Notes: generated by a model not told the origin, from the sequence alone. Positions 35,481 through 45,032 are shown, numbered from the stretch's first letter. The stretch: DNA of 64,000 nucleotides from an uncultured Aquimarina sp. (GCA_947498455.1 CANMKK010000032.1:1-64000); one strand, 5' to 3'. Program-made: numbers and translations.

Positions 35481-37211
35481 ATGCAAAAGAACAAATTTAC
35501 TGTAGCAGATTATTTATTAACTCGCTTAAAACAATTGGATGTTACAGAGTTATTTCAAATCCCTGGAGATTACGTTAAAAACTTTACACAAGCTTTAGAA
35601 AAATTTAAAGGCATTGAAACGATTGGGACTTCTAATGAATTAGACGCTTCTTATGCCGCAGATGCGTATGGAAGAACCAGAGGATTGTCTGCCGTTTCAT
35701 TACAATATGGAGTAAGTACTTTTAGTGCGTTAAATGCAGTAGCTGGTGCGTACGTAGAATCCAGCCCCATCGTAGTAATCAGTGCCACTCCAGGCGCTAA
35801 CGATCGCCAAATTGGAAATATGTATAATGTGTTATACCATCACTCTACAGGGAACCTGAAAGCAGATCAGGAGATTTATAATCACGTTACTGTAGCTTCC
35901 GAAACTTTAAGCACTTCTGTGGGGGCAGCAAAAAAGATTGATAAACTAATAGTTGCCGCAATTACACATAAAAAACCTGTGTATATCGCAGCATATAGTG
36001 AAGTGTGGGGGGAACCTTGTAAACGTCCTTCCAAAAAGAAATTAAAGCCTAAAGTTAAAAAGAGTAAAGAAGATGCATTGCTCAATGCTGTAGATCAAGC
36101 CTGGTCACAAATAATAGCTGCAAAACATCCCATGATTTTTGCGGGTGTAGAGGTTTTAAGACACGGATTATCAGATTTATTACAAAAAATAATAGATGCC
36201 AGTGGATTTGTATACACAACCACATCGCTTGGTAAAACGGTATTAGATGAAAAAGGAGATAAATTTATTGGTACCTATTCAGACGCAGCCTCTATAGAAA
36301 ATGTAACAGACTATGTAAAAGCATCCGATTGTTTTTTAACCTTAGGAACACTCATTACAGATGATTATTTATGGTTTGTTGAAAATAAGTTTTCGGATAT
36401 GGTGCTAGCCACAACAACCCAAATTAGAGCTGGCTATTATACGTATAAAGATGTTACCATGAAAGATTTTATGGAAGCCTTATTAGAACGTTTTGAAAAC
36501 AGTAAATCCTATCCATTAAAAAACAAAGCCCCTAAACAACCTAAATATCCTGAACCCTGGAGTTCATCATCAGACCCAAAATACAATGACAAGCCAGAGG
36601 TGATTACTTATAATCGTTTTTTTCAACACACGGTTAAGCATATAGAAGACCACAAGCTCTGGGATGACATTAACCTAACATTTGGTGTGAGCTCTGCGAT
36701 GTATGTTGCTACCAATATTTATGGAATGAAGCAAAACAGTTTTATCAGTTCTGCGGCTTGGCAATGCATTGGTTATGAAACTGGTGCTGCTTTGGGAGCA
36801 CAGTTGGGAAGCAAAAAACAATCCTGGACTATTGCTGGTGATGGTGGATTTATGATGATTTGTCAATCACTTTCAACCTTAGCAAAATATGATGTGAACA
36901 GTGTCATTTTTGTAATGAGCAATCAAGTGTATGCTATAGAACAAGTTTTTGTAGATGTAGATGCTTTTTGTCCAAATGGTACATTTGATGAGTTTGACAA
37001 TTTACCAAAATGGGATTATATGGCTTTGGCTAAGGCTTATGGAGCTCACGGGCATCAAGCCAGTACCATAAAGGAATTATATACCGTACTAAAAACAATT
37101 ACAACTACAAAAACGAATAAACCCACTTTAGTGGAAATTACTATTCCTGAAAAAGATTTAGCAGGGCAAATGAAAAATTTAACACCACAAGTAATGAACT
37201 GTAACAACTAA
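35481..37211 (+). CDS. Thiamine-diphosphate-dependent 2-oxo-acid decarboxylase (pyruvate/indolepyruvate decarboxylase family)
   Basis: The 576-residue enzyme has the N-terminal pyrimidine-binding domain with the cofactor-activating Glu in GTSNELDASYAADAYGR near residue 53. NMYNVLYHHSTGN carries the His-His pair of the decarboxylase subfamily. The C-terminal domain carries the TPP motif GDGGFMMICQSLSTLAKYD, ending with SNQVYAIEQ. This family turns 2-oxo acids (pyruvate, phenylpyruvate, indolepyruvate, branched-chain) into aldehydes and CO2. Together with the amino-acid-oxidase-like gene 12 bases downstream it suggests a two-step route from an amino acid to an aldehyde. It is the first gene of a three-gene operon. 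Confidence 0.88.
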   Translation: MQKNKFTVADYLLTRLKQLDVTELFQIPGDYVKNFTQALEKFKGIETIGTSNELDASYAADAYGRTRGLSAVSLQYGVSTFSALNAVAGAYVESSPIVVISATPGANDRQIGNMYNVLYHHSTGNLKADQEIYNHVTVASETLSTSVGAAKKIDKLIVAAITHKKPVYIAAYSEVWGEPCKRPSKKKLKPKVKKSKEDALLNAVDQAWSQIIAAKHPMIFAGVEVLRHGLSDLLQKIIDASGFVYTTTSLGKTVLDEKGDKFIGTYSDAASIENVTDYVKASDCFLTLGTLITDDYLWFVENKFSDMVLATTTQIRAGYYTYKDVTMKDFMEALLERFENSKSYPLKNKAPKQPKYPEPWSSSSDPKYNDKPEVITYNRFFQHTVKHIEDHKLWDDINLTFGVSSAMYVATNIYGMKQNSFISSAAWQCIGYETGAALGAQLGSKKQSWTIAGDGGFMMICQSLSTLAKYDVNSVIFVMSNQVYAIEQVFVDVDAFCPNGTFDEFDNLPKWDYMALAKAYGAHGHQASTIKELYTVLKTITTTKTNKPTLVEITIPEKDLAGQMKNLTPQVMNCNN

Positions 37212-37223
37212 AAAATATAACAA

Positions 37224-39323
37224 ATGGAAAACAAAACATATTCAATTTTTGGAGCCGGAGCTGCTGGTTTATATACAGCCTGGAGATTGCTTCAGGGAAA
37301 ACCAGCAAATGCAAAAGACACTTCCAAAAATCTAAAAGAAGGAGATACCTTGGAATTATATGATTGGGGTAAATATGAGTTTTCGAAAGAAGAAACAGGC
37401 ACTCGAGCAGCAGGTGCCAGAGTTTGTACTTGGCATTATAAAGACGATCTGGATGCTTCCTATTTAGAATTAGGAGGTATGCGCTATTCTGCCTGGGATT
37501 ATAAAAAAACAAAGAACAACCCAAATCCAAACGACGGTAATAATCCCGGACATCGATTAGTAACCAAAACCATTAGTGAAATTGGTCTGGAAAAATACTC
37601 CGTACCTTTTAACGAAGCTAGTGACCCGCTTTTATCATTAAGAGCGAAAAGTATGTATACATCAAATATTGATGCGAGTAACCCTGCACCATACAATGTA
37701 AATAATTATGGAGCAGATGCACCACCAGATGATGGTTTTACTAAAATTGAAAGTGTTGGGATTAATGTTTCTGAGAATGCATTACCGCCCACAAGAAATG
37801 AGTGGTGTACATTTTATGAAGAAGGAAAGATAACCGAAGATTTAGGGGATGAATCTATCTTTAAAAAAGGACAAAAACTAAAAGATATAGGATATTGGAA
37901 TTTAGCTTATGATGTTTTAGGACAAGAAGGTTTTAGCTATTTGGCAGATGGTAACGGGTACTCTTCAAATGTAGTAAATAGCAACTCTGCACAATCTTTT
38001 GAAGTAAATAATGAGTTCACACCTGGAACACTGTATAAAACATTAACCATTGGTTATTCTGGTATTTTTTCTACGCTTTTTCAGAAAATTGTAAAACTTG
38101 CGGAAGAGAAAGGTATTTGTTTTGAGTACCACCCTAATACAAGATTGCGTTCTATTTTAGAAAATACAAATGTAATCCACTATACAACAGCGAGTAGAAA
38201 AGAGCCTACTAAAGAATTGGATGTAAGAACATGTGATGCCGCATTTTTAGCTATGGGAAGATATGCTATAGATTTAGTAGCACAAGCTACACGTTACATG
38301 AATAAAAAAGATGGTGACTTTGATGTTTTAAATGAAGATAAAGTACAATTGTATTTAGAGTCTGTTTTAATGCAACCATCCTATAAAATTGGAATGTTCT
38401 TTGACTCTCCATGGTGGAGAGACGATATTCCTTCACCTCCAAAATATCCGGCAAAATTAAATAGTTATTTTTTAACTCAGGAAGGCATTAAAACGCTTAA
38501 GAAAGATAAGTTTCCTGCAAAATACTTAAAAGCAATAGAAAAAGCAGCATCTGAAGCTGCACAGGCAAAATTGAAAGCAGAAGGACAAGGCAAAGCCTAC
38601 GATAATTCTGTAACCTCACTTATAGATGTAACCTATACTACAGAAGCCGATTTTTTAAGTGCAGCAGAAACGATTGTAGCAGCCAATTTTAGTTATAAAG
38701 AAGCGCAACAAATTATTGGTGTCGCTCATTTAGATACCATTGGTCCAAGTGCTACAGATATGCCTATTAGACAGGTAGTTTATTTTGGAGACAATGCACG
38801 TAAGAAAAAAGGTAAAAAAATCTATGGAATTTTAGCGAGTTATGATGACATACAATACACAACCTTCTGGAAAGCTTTAGAGATTGGCCCCAATAGAGAA
38901 CGTATAATAGCTGAGTCTCAAGATACACAACCACTAGAAGGACCACGTAAAGCTCCTCCAATCATGGTAAAAATGTTACGTCAGCAATTGGCAAGCCTAC
39001 ATTTTGGGGCTCAAGCAAGTTATACAGCGGTTCCTGAACCTTTAGAAACCAAATATATGGATTGGTCTTTACCACCATTTAATGCAGGATACCACGCTTA
39101 TTTCTCTCATTACAATATTGGAGATGTACAGCAAAAAATAAGAAAACCATCCTCATTAGTAAAAGGTAAAGATAGTAACCTCTTTATTGTTGGATCTACA
39201 TATTCTAACGATCAAGCTTGGGTAGAAGGGGCTTTCTGCACAGCAGAATCTGTTTTAAACGATTTCTTTAATATAGAAAAATTAATAGATGATACCGAGT
39301 ATCCTTTTATCTGTCCCAAATAA
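37224..39323 (+). CDS. L-amino-acid-oxidase-like flavoenzyme
   Basis: A 699-residue flavoprotein begins YSIFGAGAAGLYTAWRL (FAD Rossmann motif) and has the second motif LELGGMRYSAWDY, in which the Arg contacts FAD/substrate in LAAO and tryptophan-oxidase types. The C-terminal FAD region reads LFIVGSTYSNDQAWVEGAF. There is no signal peptide. The family oxidises L-amino acids to 2-oxo acids, releasing ammonia and peroxide. A relation to indole-type amino-acid oxidases of natural-product pathways is possible but unproven. It is the middle gene of the operon, with a 2-oxo-acid decarboxylase before it and a putative haem-barrel protein after it. Confidence 0.75.
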   Translation: MENKTYSIFGAGAAGLYTAWRLLQGKPANAKDTSKNLKEGDTLELYDWGKYEFSKEETGTRAAGARVCTWHYKDDLDASYLELGGMRYSAWDYKKTKNNPNPNDGNNPGHRLVTKTISEIGLEKYSVPFNEASDPLLSLRAKSMYTSNIDASNPAPYNVNNYGADAPPDDGFTKIESVGINVSENALPPTRNEWCTFYEEGKITEDLGDESIFKKGQKLKDIGYWNLAYDVLGQEGFSYLADGNGYSSNVVNSNSAQSFEVNNEFTPGTLYKTLTIGYSGIFSTLFQKIVKLAEEKGICFEYHPNTRLRSILENTNVIHYTTASRKEPTKELDVRTCDAAFLAMGRYAIDLVAQATRYMNKKDGDFDVLNEDKVQLYLESVLMQPSYKIGMFFDSPWWRDDIPSPPKYPAKLNSYFLTQEGIKTLKKDKFPAKYLKAIEKAASEAAQAKLKAEGQGKAYDNSVTSLIDVTYTTEADFLSAAETIVAANFSYKEAQQIIGVAHLDTIGPSATDMPIRQVVYFGDNARKKKGKKIYGILASYDDIQYTTFWKALEIGPNRERIIAESQDTQPLEGPRKAPPIMVKMLRQQLASLHFGAQASYTAVPEPLETKYMDWSLPPFNAGYHAYFSHYNIGDVQQKIRKPSSLVKGKDSNLFIVGSTYSNDQAWVEGAFCTAESVLNDFFNIEKLIDDTEYPFICPK

Positions 39324-39363
39324 ACTGGCTAAACAAGTAGTAACCTTATAAATTAAAGCAAAC

Positions 39364-40635
39364 ATGAAACAACACGAACAAAAATCTTCTGTAAGACCTT
39401 ATATAGAATGGGAAGAAGGACTACCCAAAGGGAAGAACAATGGAACGCAATTCGGAATTTTATCCAAACTCCATGGGAACTGGGTAAACTGGAAAGGTGG
39501 CCCTACAGGACTACATACAACACCTATGCCATCACCAGGTTCATCATCAGAGACTATTTTTGGAGTTTTTCACTTTAAGTCTCAGGAATATCGCGAACAA
39601 CTAAAATTTACACAAGTAAATGCACCCGTTCGAAACCGTGCAGGATCTAACGAGCAATTTAACGGAGCTGTTAAGTATGAAACTGCAATTATAGACAACA
39701 ATAACGACCTGCAACATTTTGAAGACGGAATGTACTTATGGCTAGGCGACCACCAGATGCCTTGGAGTGAGGAAAGTCCGTACCAACATCCTACAACGAT
39801 GTTTAAACATACAGCGGATGCTGAATCTGTAAAAACGGATGGTGCAGAACCTGTATTTGGCCCGGGAGAATTAGGCCCTCAATTTGTGCCTCCCTATCAA
39901 ATTTCTCGTTCTGGTGTGATTCCTCATGGTACGACTATACACTTAACAGGAAATATTACAGAATCAGGAGAAGGTAAGGCGCCTCATATTGCCGACCTCT
40001 GGGAACAACAGTATCTTGCAGTATCGCCAAGTATGGGGATCAATCCCGAGACAGATTTAATTCCGGGATCTTTGGAGAAACCCAAATGGACAGAACTTCC
40101 TCGTGAAGATCAAGAAGGTGGAGGCGTGAATAGTGGACGTGCTTATTTTGAAAAAATCTTTAATTATGACCAGTTTGGTGCAAAGTTCCCTTATACGGTA
40201 CAGCCCAATCTTAAGTTGAGTGATGCCAACGAAGGAGTAAAATTTAAAAAGTATGACATGATCGAGTTGGACTCGTTACACAATACCGGTGTTCAAGGTG
40301 CCACTGTAAACAACGTAATGATTGAGCGTTATTGCCGTGTTGCCAGAATGCGTTACCGTATGTGGATAGAAGAGGTGTATGATGAAGAATTTGGAGGCCT
40401 AATCGAACAGTTACAGTACGAGCAGATCGTAGATTTTGAATTCCAGTTTGGATCAAATGGAGGAACCACACTATGGCCTCATATCCAGGTAAATACATTA
40501 CGTCGTGAGAAAGACATTCCTGCAGATAGACGCTTACCATCTATCAAGCTACCCACGGAAGCTCATGATGAAGAAGTACTCAAAATGTCTAATGCCAGTA
40601 GCATTTGTCCAGTGATGAGACACACTCGTGACTAA
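39364..40635 (+). CDS. Unknown protein, possibly haem-binding (nitrobindin/FABP-like barrel)
   Basis: The 423-residue protein has no signal peptide. The opening LSKLHGNWVNWKGGPTGLH resembles the G-x-W start of nitrobindin/THAP4-like haem barrels. Later segments GMYLWLGDHQMPW and SRSGVIPHGTTIHLTGN are strand-rich with His residues that could bind haem. The C-terminal half (about 230-423) shows a second strand-rich part. I am not sure of the family. As third gene of the operon (40 bases after the oxidase) it may remove or use the peroxide made by the oxidase; this is inference. The DNA text here is clearly less AT-rich than the flanks. Confidence 0.5.
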   Translation: MKQHEQKSSVRPYIEWEEGLPKGKNNGTQFGILSKLHGNWVNWKGGPTGLHTTPMPSPGSSSETIFGVFHFKSQEYREQLKFTQVNAPVRNRAGSNEQFNGAVKYETAIIDNNNDLQHFEDGMYLWLGDHQMPWSEESPYQHPTTMFKHTADAESVKTDGAEPVFGPGELGPQFVPPYQISRSGVIPHGTTIHLTGNITESGEGKAPHIADLWEQQYLAVSPSMGINPETDLIPGSLEKPKWTELPREDQEGGGVNSGRAYFEKIFNYDQFGAKFPYTVQPNLKLSDANEGVKFKKYDMIELDSLHNTGVQGATVNNVMIERYCRVARMRYRMWIEEVYDEEFGGLIEQLQYEQIVDFEFQFGSNGGTTLWPHIQVNTLRREKDIPADRRLPSIKLPTEAHDEEVLKMSNASSICPVMRHTRD

Positions 40636-40643
40636 TATAGATC

Positions 40644-40667
40644 TTGCGATGCTAATGAGCATCGCAA
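40644..40667 (+). terminator. Hairpin after the decarboxylase operon
   Basis: TTGCGATGCT at 40644-40653 is an exact reverse complement of 40658-40667, with a four-base loop, just after the stop. It is followed by an AT-rich stretch. Confidence 0.6.
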
Positions 40668-40692
40668 TAGTATAATTTCGTCACATACAATT

Positions 40693-40731
40693 GGCTCAAT
40701 AACATCTAAATAGGGGGTTATTGAGCCTTTT
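40693..40731 (+). terminator. Second terminator after the decarboxylase operon
   Basis: GGCTCAATAAC at 40693-40703 is an exact reverse complement of 40717-40727, followed by TTTT. Together with the hairpin just upstream it should isolate the operon. Confidence 0.8.
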
Positions 40732-40873
40732 AAAAATGAACTCTACCAATGAGTTTCATCGTTGGGAATACTTATTCTTGGTTAACGGGTGCCTTCAAAA
40801 GTTTCCGATGCTAATGATTTTTCTTTACTCAGTTAATGGAACACTCTTTTTATGAAGGTATAGAGTAGTGGAG

Positions 40874-41201
40874 TAATACCAATTTGATTATAAAACATCT
40901 CATACGATTTACGGATAATAAGTTCGTATAAATAGTTTGAATTACTTTGTGCTAGATTAAGGCATAAAATTAAAGAATAGCCTTAGCTATTGTTGAATTT
41001 TATAACGCAGATATAGTGCAAAAGAAACGAACTATATGCGAAAGTTTTATGTGTAAATCGTATCAGATAAAAGGAAGTTGTTTTTTTGATTTATGCCACT
41101 ATGATTATTTTTCATAGCCTTATCTATGGGAAATATGATTAAGAAAATAAAACAAAAAATGAACAAGTTTAACCAGAAGTATTATGGTTAAATTGGTATT
41201 A
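40874..41201 (+). repeat. Composite repeat with outer 12-bp inverted termini
   Basis: TAATACCAATTT at 40874-40885 is an exact reverse complement of AAATTGGTATTA at 41190-41201. Further inward, the left and right ends stay loosely similar. The element encloses dispersed repeat copy 4 (40902-41063) and 126 bases of other sequence. The right terminal 32 bases recur, reversed, next to copy 5 at 55885-55916. The element has no coding capacity. Confidence 0.7.
40902..41063 (+). repeat. Dispersed TIR repeat, copy 4 (162 bp, best-preserved ends)
   Basis: The left end ATACGATTTACG and right end GTAAATCGTAT are inverted repeats (11 bases exact). The similarity continues imperfectly for about 45 bases inward, through TTCGTATAAATAGTT on the left and the complement TTCGCATATAGTT on the right. 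A central 27-base piece present in copy 2 is missing. Confidence 0.85.
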
Positions 41202-41254
41202 AATATGTATCGAATGGTTTTGTGTTAATTAATGTTCTGAATATTAAAGATTCA

Positions 41255-41262
41255 TATATTTG
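41255..41262 (+). promoter_or_regulatory. Candidate -7 box TATATTTG for the marR-like gene
   Basis: TATATTTG matches TAnnTTTG. If used, transcription starts near 41268, which would exclude the ATG at 41265 and favours the ATG at 41292. Confidence 0.45.
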
Positions 41263-41291
41263 TCATGTTAACTAATTATATAACAAATAAT

Positions 41292-41726
41292 ATGGAATCC
41301 TTTTTAGATCAATCAGCAGGTTATTTAATTAACATGACGGCACTTTTATTAAAAAGAGAATTTAATTCGGTATTAAAGAGTAATAATATTGATATCACAA
41401 CTGAACAGTGGGCTATTTTAAATAGACTAAATGAGAAGCCCGGTTTAACTCAAAAAGAAGTAGCCAAGCTTACTTTTAAAGATAATGCCAATATAACTAG
41501 AATAGTAGACAAACTCGAAAATAAAGGTCTGGCAAAAAGACAGGCAGATTCTAATGATCGTAGAACTTGGAATATTTCCATAACAAAAAAAGGAATAAAG
41601 ATTCGTGATTTAGTAGAGCCTCTGGCAATAAAAATATTGCAGAAAGCCACTAAGAATTTAAGTGATAATGATGTCCTGATGTTTAATAATATTTCAAAAA
41701 AAATCTTAGAAAATTTATCTAAATAA
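41292..41726 (+). CDS. MarR-family transcriptional regulator
   Basis: The 144-residue protein shows the winged-helix core: TTEQWAILNRLNEKPGLTQKEVAKLTFKDNANITRIVDKLENKGLAKR (the recognition helix and start of the wing are in NANITRIVDKLE), then RRTWNISITKKG, the wing with the DRR-type motif. MarR proteins repress transport, stress or degradation genes and respond to small phenolic ligands. The ATG at 41292 is chosen over 41265 because of the promoter box. Downstream lies a ruined hydrolase gene that it may once have controlled. Confidence 0.88.
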   Translation: MESFLDQSAGYLINMTALLLKREFNSVLKSNNIDITTEQWAILNRLNEKPGLTQKEVAKLTFKDNANITRIVDKLENKGLAKRQADSNDRRTWNISITKKGIKIRDLVEPLAIKILQKATKNLSDNDVLMFNNISKKILENLSK

Positions 41727-41778
41727 TTTTATATATATTTGTCAAAACAAATATTGTTTAGGCAAATTTAGTTAACTA

Positions 41779-41870
41779 CCTCGGAGCAAGCTCACGAGGC
41801 ATCCGGATTAAAAACAGTTTTTACATTTCGAGGCAAGCCTCGGAGAATTAAACTCCACAATGTGGATTAA
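41779..41870 (+). repeat. GAGCAAGCTC-type dispersed repeat, copy 1
   Basis: Contains CGGAGCAAGCTCACGAGG and CGAGGCAAGCCTCGG, then GAATTAAACTC. The same order of blocks recurs at 55798-55890. Both blocks can fold into short hairpins. Confidence 0.6.
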
Positions 41871-41929
41871 TTTAATTAGGAATCAATACTTAATTTACTG
41901 ATTATTACTAGTACAAAAACGTTTTAGAT

Positions 41930-42540
41930 GGTTCTGTTTATTACTTAATGAATGCTCATTTTCATGGGAAACAATGTTGGTTACCCTTAATTATTCAAAT
42001 GTAGGAGGTACGATTATCGTACATAAAAGAACGTACCTTGTTTTACTTGTTGATAATCCACCTGATAATGCAGGATTGCCAGTTGTAATATTTAAAAGCA
42101 AGGCTAGCTTTTATCTAAGTAAGGAATTTTTGTAGCTTTTTTTATATGCTAGATTCATGTGCAAATAGCGATATTATTATATATTTCGTTGAAGTAAATG
42201 TAATTCGCCTTGAAAACCTGTTTATTAATAAAGTATTTCCATTTATTGATATGAATAATGGAGCTGGTGTCAACGGTTTTATTAAGGATTAACTAAAGAT
42301 TATAGAATTAGACGATGATAATATAAAAATTATTGGTAGTCATGGTTTCATTGGCAATAAGCATGGAATGAAAGTAATAGTAGATTTATTACTATATATA
42401 GATAACTGTTAAGTCTTTGGTTGGCTAAGGGAATCCAGACGAAGTTCTTAAAGAAAACCTATTAGAACCTTTCAAAAAAATGCTTGGTTTTATATTGGCT
42501 TGAAGAATGATACGAATTGTTTAAAGTTTATTCTTATCTT
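41930..42540 (+). pseudogene. Degraded metallo-beta-lactamase-fold hydrolase
   Basis: Pieces of one protein appear in order but in different frames and with stops. They are NAHFHGKQCW (decayed HxHxDH site, near 41951), GGTIIVHKRTY and PPDNAGLPVVIFKSKASFYL (near 42005-42115), PFIDMNNGAGVNGFIKD (near 42240-42285), IIGSHGFIGNKHGM (near 42330) and NPDEVLKENLLEPF (near 42435). This is the normal order of an MBL-fold hydrolase of about 250-300 residues, but at least three frame changes or stops make it non-functional. It lies just after the MarR gene. Confidence 0.65.
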
Positions 42541-42683
42541 ATGGATTAAAACTTTAAAAATTAGATATATACATTGTTTAATATTTAGAATGCGAATTTA
42601 ATTAAGAAAAATTTAAAATTTATTTTTAATTAAACCTTTTGTGTTCTAAAAAAAAGATAAAATAACTTTTAATTAATCATAAT

Positions 42684-43502
42684 ATGAATTATAATAAACT
42701 ATACTTAACATTTTTAACTATTGTATTTGTTTTAATGCCTATTATTATAAGTGCCCAAATTACATATACAGATATTAATCCAGATGTTACAACCACTCTG
42801 AATGAAAATCAGACAATCACTTCCTTAGTTTCTATTGATTTTAATGGAGACAACACAGAGGAATACAATTTTAGGTGGGATTATTTTGGAGGACAATGGT
42901 TTTTGCATATGACATATAGCGGTAATAATGAAATGGCAGGAGCCACTAGTCCCGCTGGGGGTTATGATATTACTCCACTTACAGGTGGAACAGCAATTGA
43001 TAGTAATCTTACTTATGATAATGATATTCCAGAGCCATTTATTGGAGATTTCAGTAACACAAATTTTATGGGTTTAGAAGACAGATATGTGGGTTGTAAG
43101 TTTGTGCTTGGAGGAAATACTCATTATGGTTGGGTAAGAGTTAATCTAGATAATGACTTAAATTTTACAGTAAAAGATTATGCTTATGAAGAAACGCCAA
43201 ATACTGTAATTATTGCAGGAGAGGGTGGTGATACAGCAAGTGTAAATGATTTGAATTTCGACCAATATTTCAACTATTATTACAATCTAGTTTCAGATAA
43301 ATTATTTTTGAAAATTAAAAAAAATATACTTGTTGAATCAATTATGGTTTATAATCTTTTAGGGCAAAAAGCTACATCAAATTATCAATTACTGAATTCA
43401 AAAATTGAGATGGATATGCAAGGATTAGATAGTGGAGTTTACTTTATAAAAATTCAAACAGAAAATAGGCAAGTATTAACTAAGAAAATAATAATTCGCT
43501 AA
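42684..43502 (+). CDS. Secreted protein with type IX sorting tail
   Basis: A signal peptide (TFLTIVFVLMPIIISAQ) is followed by about 170 residues of strand-rich sequence (VSIDFNGDNTEEYNF, YVGCKFVLGGNTHYGWVRVNL). The C-terminal sorting domain (about 205-272) has IMVYNLLGQKA, MDMQGLDSGVYFIKIQT and KKIIIR, so it is a T9SS substrate at the surface or outside. The middle part has no known enzyme motif. It is monocistronic. Confidence 0.75.
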   Translation: MNYNKLYLTFLTIVFVLMPIIISAQITYTDINPDVTTTLNENQTITSLVSIDFNGDNTEEYNFRWDYFGGQWFLHMTYSGNNEMAGATSPAGGYDITPLTGGTAIDSNLTYDNDIPEPFIGDFSNTNFMGLEDRYVGCKFVLGGNTHYGWVRVNLDNDLNFTVKDYAYEETPNTVIIAGEGGDTASVNDLNFDQYFNYYYNLVSDKLFLKIKKNILVESIMVYNLLGQKATSNYQLLNSKIEMDMQGLDSGVYFIKIQTENRQVLTKKIIIR

Positions 43503-43898
43503 TTATGTGAATATTTCATAAGTGAATAAAATTAAAGTAGGTAAATAGAAATATAATAAAACGTTTTGAGAAAAATGCAATATCAATTTATGGAATAGCC
43601 TTAATAACATTCTTGCTAATGATCATGATAAATAATACTAATTATGAGTTAAAAATAGCTAAAAGAGGCGAAGTTACTTTCTTTTATTACAACACTGTGA
43701 TTGTTTTTTATAGCATGGCTTCGAAAAATATGAACAGTGGCTAAAGACTTAGCCTCTAAAATTGGTTGTTTCCGTAAAACAATTTATAATTAAGTTAATT
43801 GATCATAGAAAGTTAGCATCATTGAATTGTGTCTTTGCTGGAATATCGATAATCCTTGTTGTCTAATTTAAAAAAGTTAAAGTAATAAAAACAATCAA
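43503..43898. other. Intergenic stretch of about 400 bases with a partial repeat
   Basis: 43658-43723 resembles 41073-41124 inside the composite repeat (shared wording CACT-TGATT-TTTTT-ATAGC). No gene is supported. A short frame running to a stop near 43863 could be a remnant membrane-protein end. Confidence 0.35.
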
Positions 43899-44381
43899 AT
43901 GAGAAAAATAACAATAGCTATTCAGATTGTGAGTATTGTCAGTATGGGTGCATTTGCAGGTGCTATGATTATGCTATATACCGCAATACTGTCTTTTTGG
44001 AAAAAAGCATCGCCTGAGGAGTTTCTAGGTTGGTATTCTAATTACGCTTCAGGAATAATGGATGCTACTGGACCTTTGGTAATGTCGAGTATATTATTAC
44101 CACTAATTTGTATGGTTTTAGTATGGAAAATTCCCAAGAGCAGAATATACTGGCTTATTTCACTTTTGTTAAGTGTTATTATTATGGTTATTACGCTAAG
44201 CTATTTTGTGGATGTTAATACTTCTTTTGCCGACCAATCAATTGAGTTAAATCGAGTAAAAGAAACATTGGAAACTTGGGGGCAATTTCACATTATAAGA
44301 ATTTCGATAGCGTTTATTTCTTCTGTATTTGGAGGAATGGGTATCGTACAATATCTATCAAAAAATCAAAACACAAATTAA
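43899..44381 (+). CDS. DUF1772/anthrone-oxygenase-like membrane protein
   Basis: The 160-residue protein has four membrane helices, with the first running from IAIQIVSIVSMGAFAGAMI. The soluble parts carry FWKKASPEEFLGWYS and a late TWGQFHIIRISIAF, wording typical of DUF1772 proteins (W...H-x-x-R). Related proteins are called anthrone oxygenase-like, but the function in Bacteroidota is not known. The next gene is 82 bases downstream. Confidence 0.55.
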   Translation: MRKITIAIQIVSIVSMGAFAGAMIMLYTAILSFWKKASPEEFLGWYSNYASGIMDATGPLVMSSILLPLICMVLVWKIPKSRIYWLISLLLSVIIMVITLSYFVDVNTSFADQSIELNRVKETLETWGQFHIIRISIAFISSVFGGMGIVQYLSKNQNTN

Positions 44382-44463
44382 TAATTAAACGATAAAAAAA
44401 ACAGACTAAAACCAAATACGTTCCTTAATAATTTAAACTATTAACTAATCAATAAAAGAACAA

Positions 44464-45000
44464 ATGACGAAACTTGTAAACTTAATTTTAGCTGGAATCT
44501 GCATTATTCTAGCGGGAATTGCAATAATTATAACAGAAAGTATAGGTGTTCATATTGCAAAAATAATTATTCCTTTATTATTTATGTTATCTGGAATTTT
44601 TAGTATCAGGTATTCGATTGTTAATAAAGATTTAGAAATTCTATCAAAATTTCATTTAATAAATGGAATAGGTTTGCTGATTTTTGCGACTGTTATCGCT
44701 TTTCTTCCAGATGATTTAAGTAGTTTTTTAATGTATGTTACATATTTTATGTTAATGTATGGTTTGTTAGAAATTGTATTCCCTTTCTCTGCTCTTAATT
44801 CTAAAAATAAAATTATGAAAGAACTACTTATTTTTATTATAATTGTAGGTTTTGCGGTTTCTATAGGAGCAATAATAATTTTGTTTACCACATTATTTAA
44901 TCAAGATAGTGGATTAATGATCGCCGGAATTCTAACACTATTGATTGGTTTATCTAATATAATTTATGTTAATAAAATTAAAAGACAGGGCATTAGATAA
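44464..45000 (+). CDS. HdeD-like (DUF308) membrane protein
   Basis: The 178-residue protein is made of six hydrophobic helices in three pairs, with short polar turns (GIFSIRYSI, GLLEIVFPF, GLSNIIYVNKIK), as in HdeD/DUF308 proteins linked to acid and other stress responses. There is no signal peptide. It lies 32 bases before the cardiolipin synthase gene, so the two are probably cotranscribed as an envelope-stress unit. Confidence 0.6.
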   Translation: MTKLVNLILAGICIILAGIAIIITESIGVHIAKIIIPLLFMLSGIFSIRYSIVNKDLEILSKFHLINGIGLLIFATVIAFLPDDLSSFLMYVTYFMLMYGLLEIVFPFSALNSKNKIMKELLIFIIIVGFAVSIGAIIILFTTLFNQDSGLMIAGILTLLIGLSNIIYVNKIKRQGIR

Positions 45001-45032
45001 ATAATTGATTCGGTTATATAAAACTCTACAAA

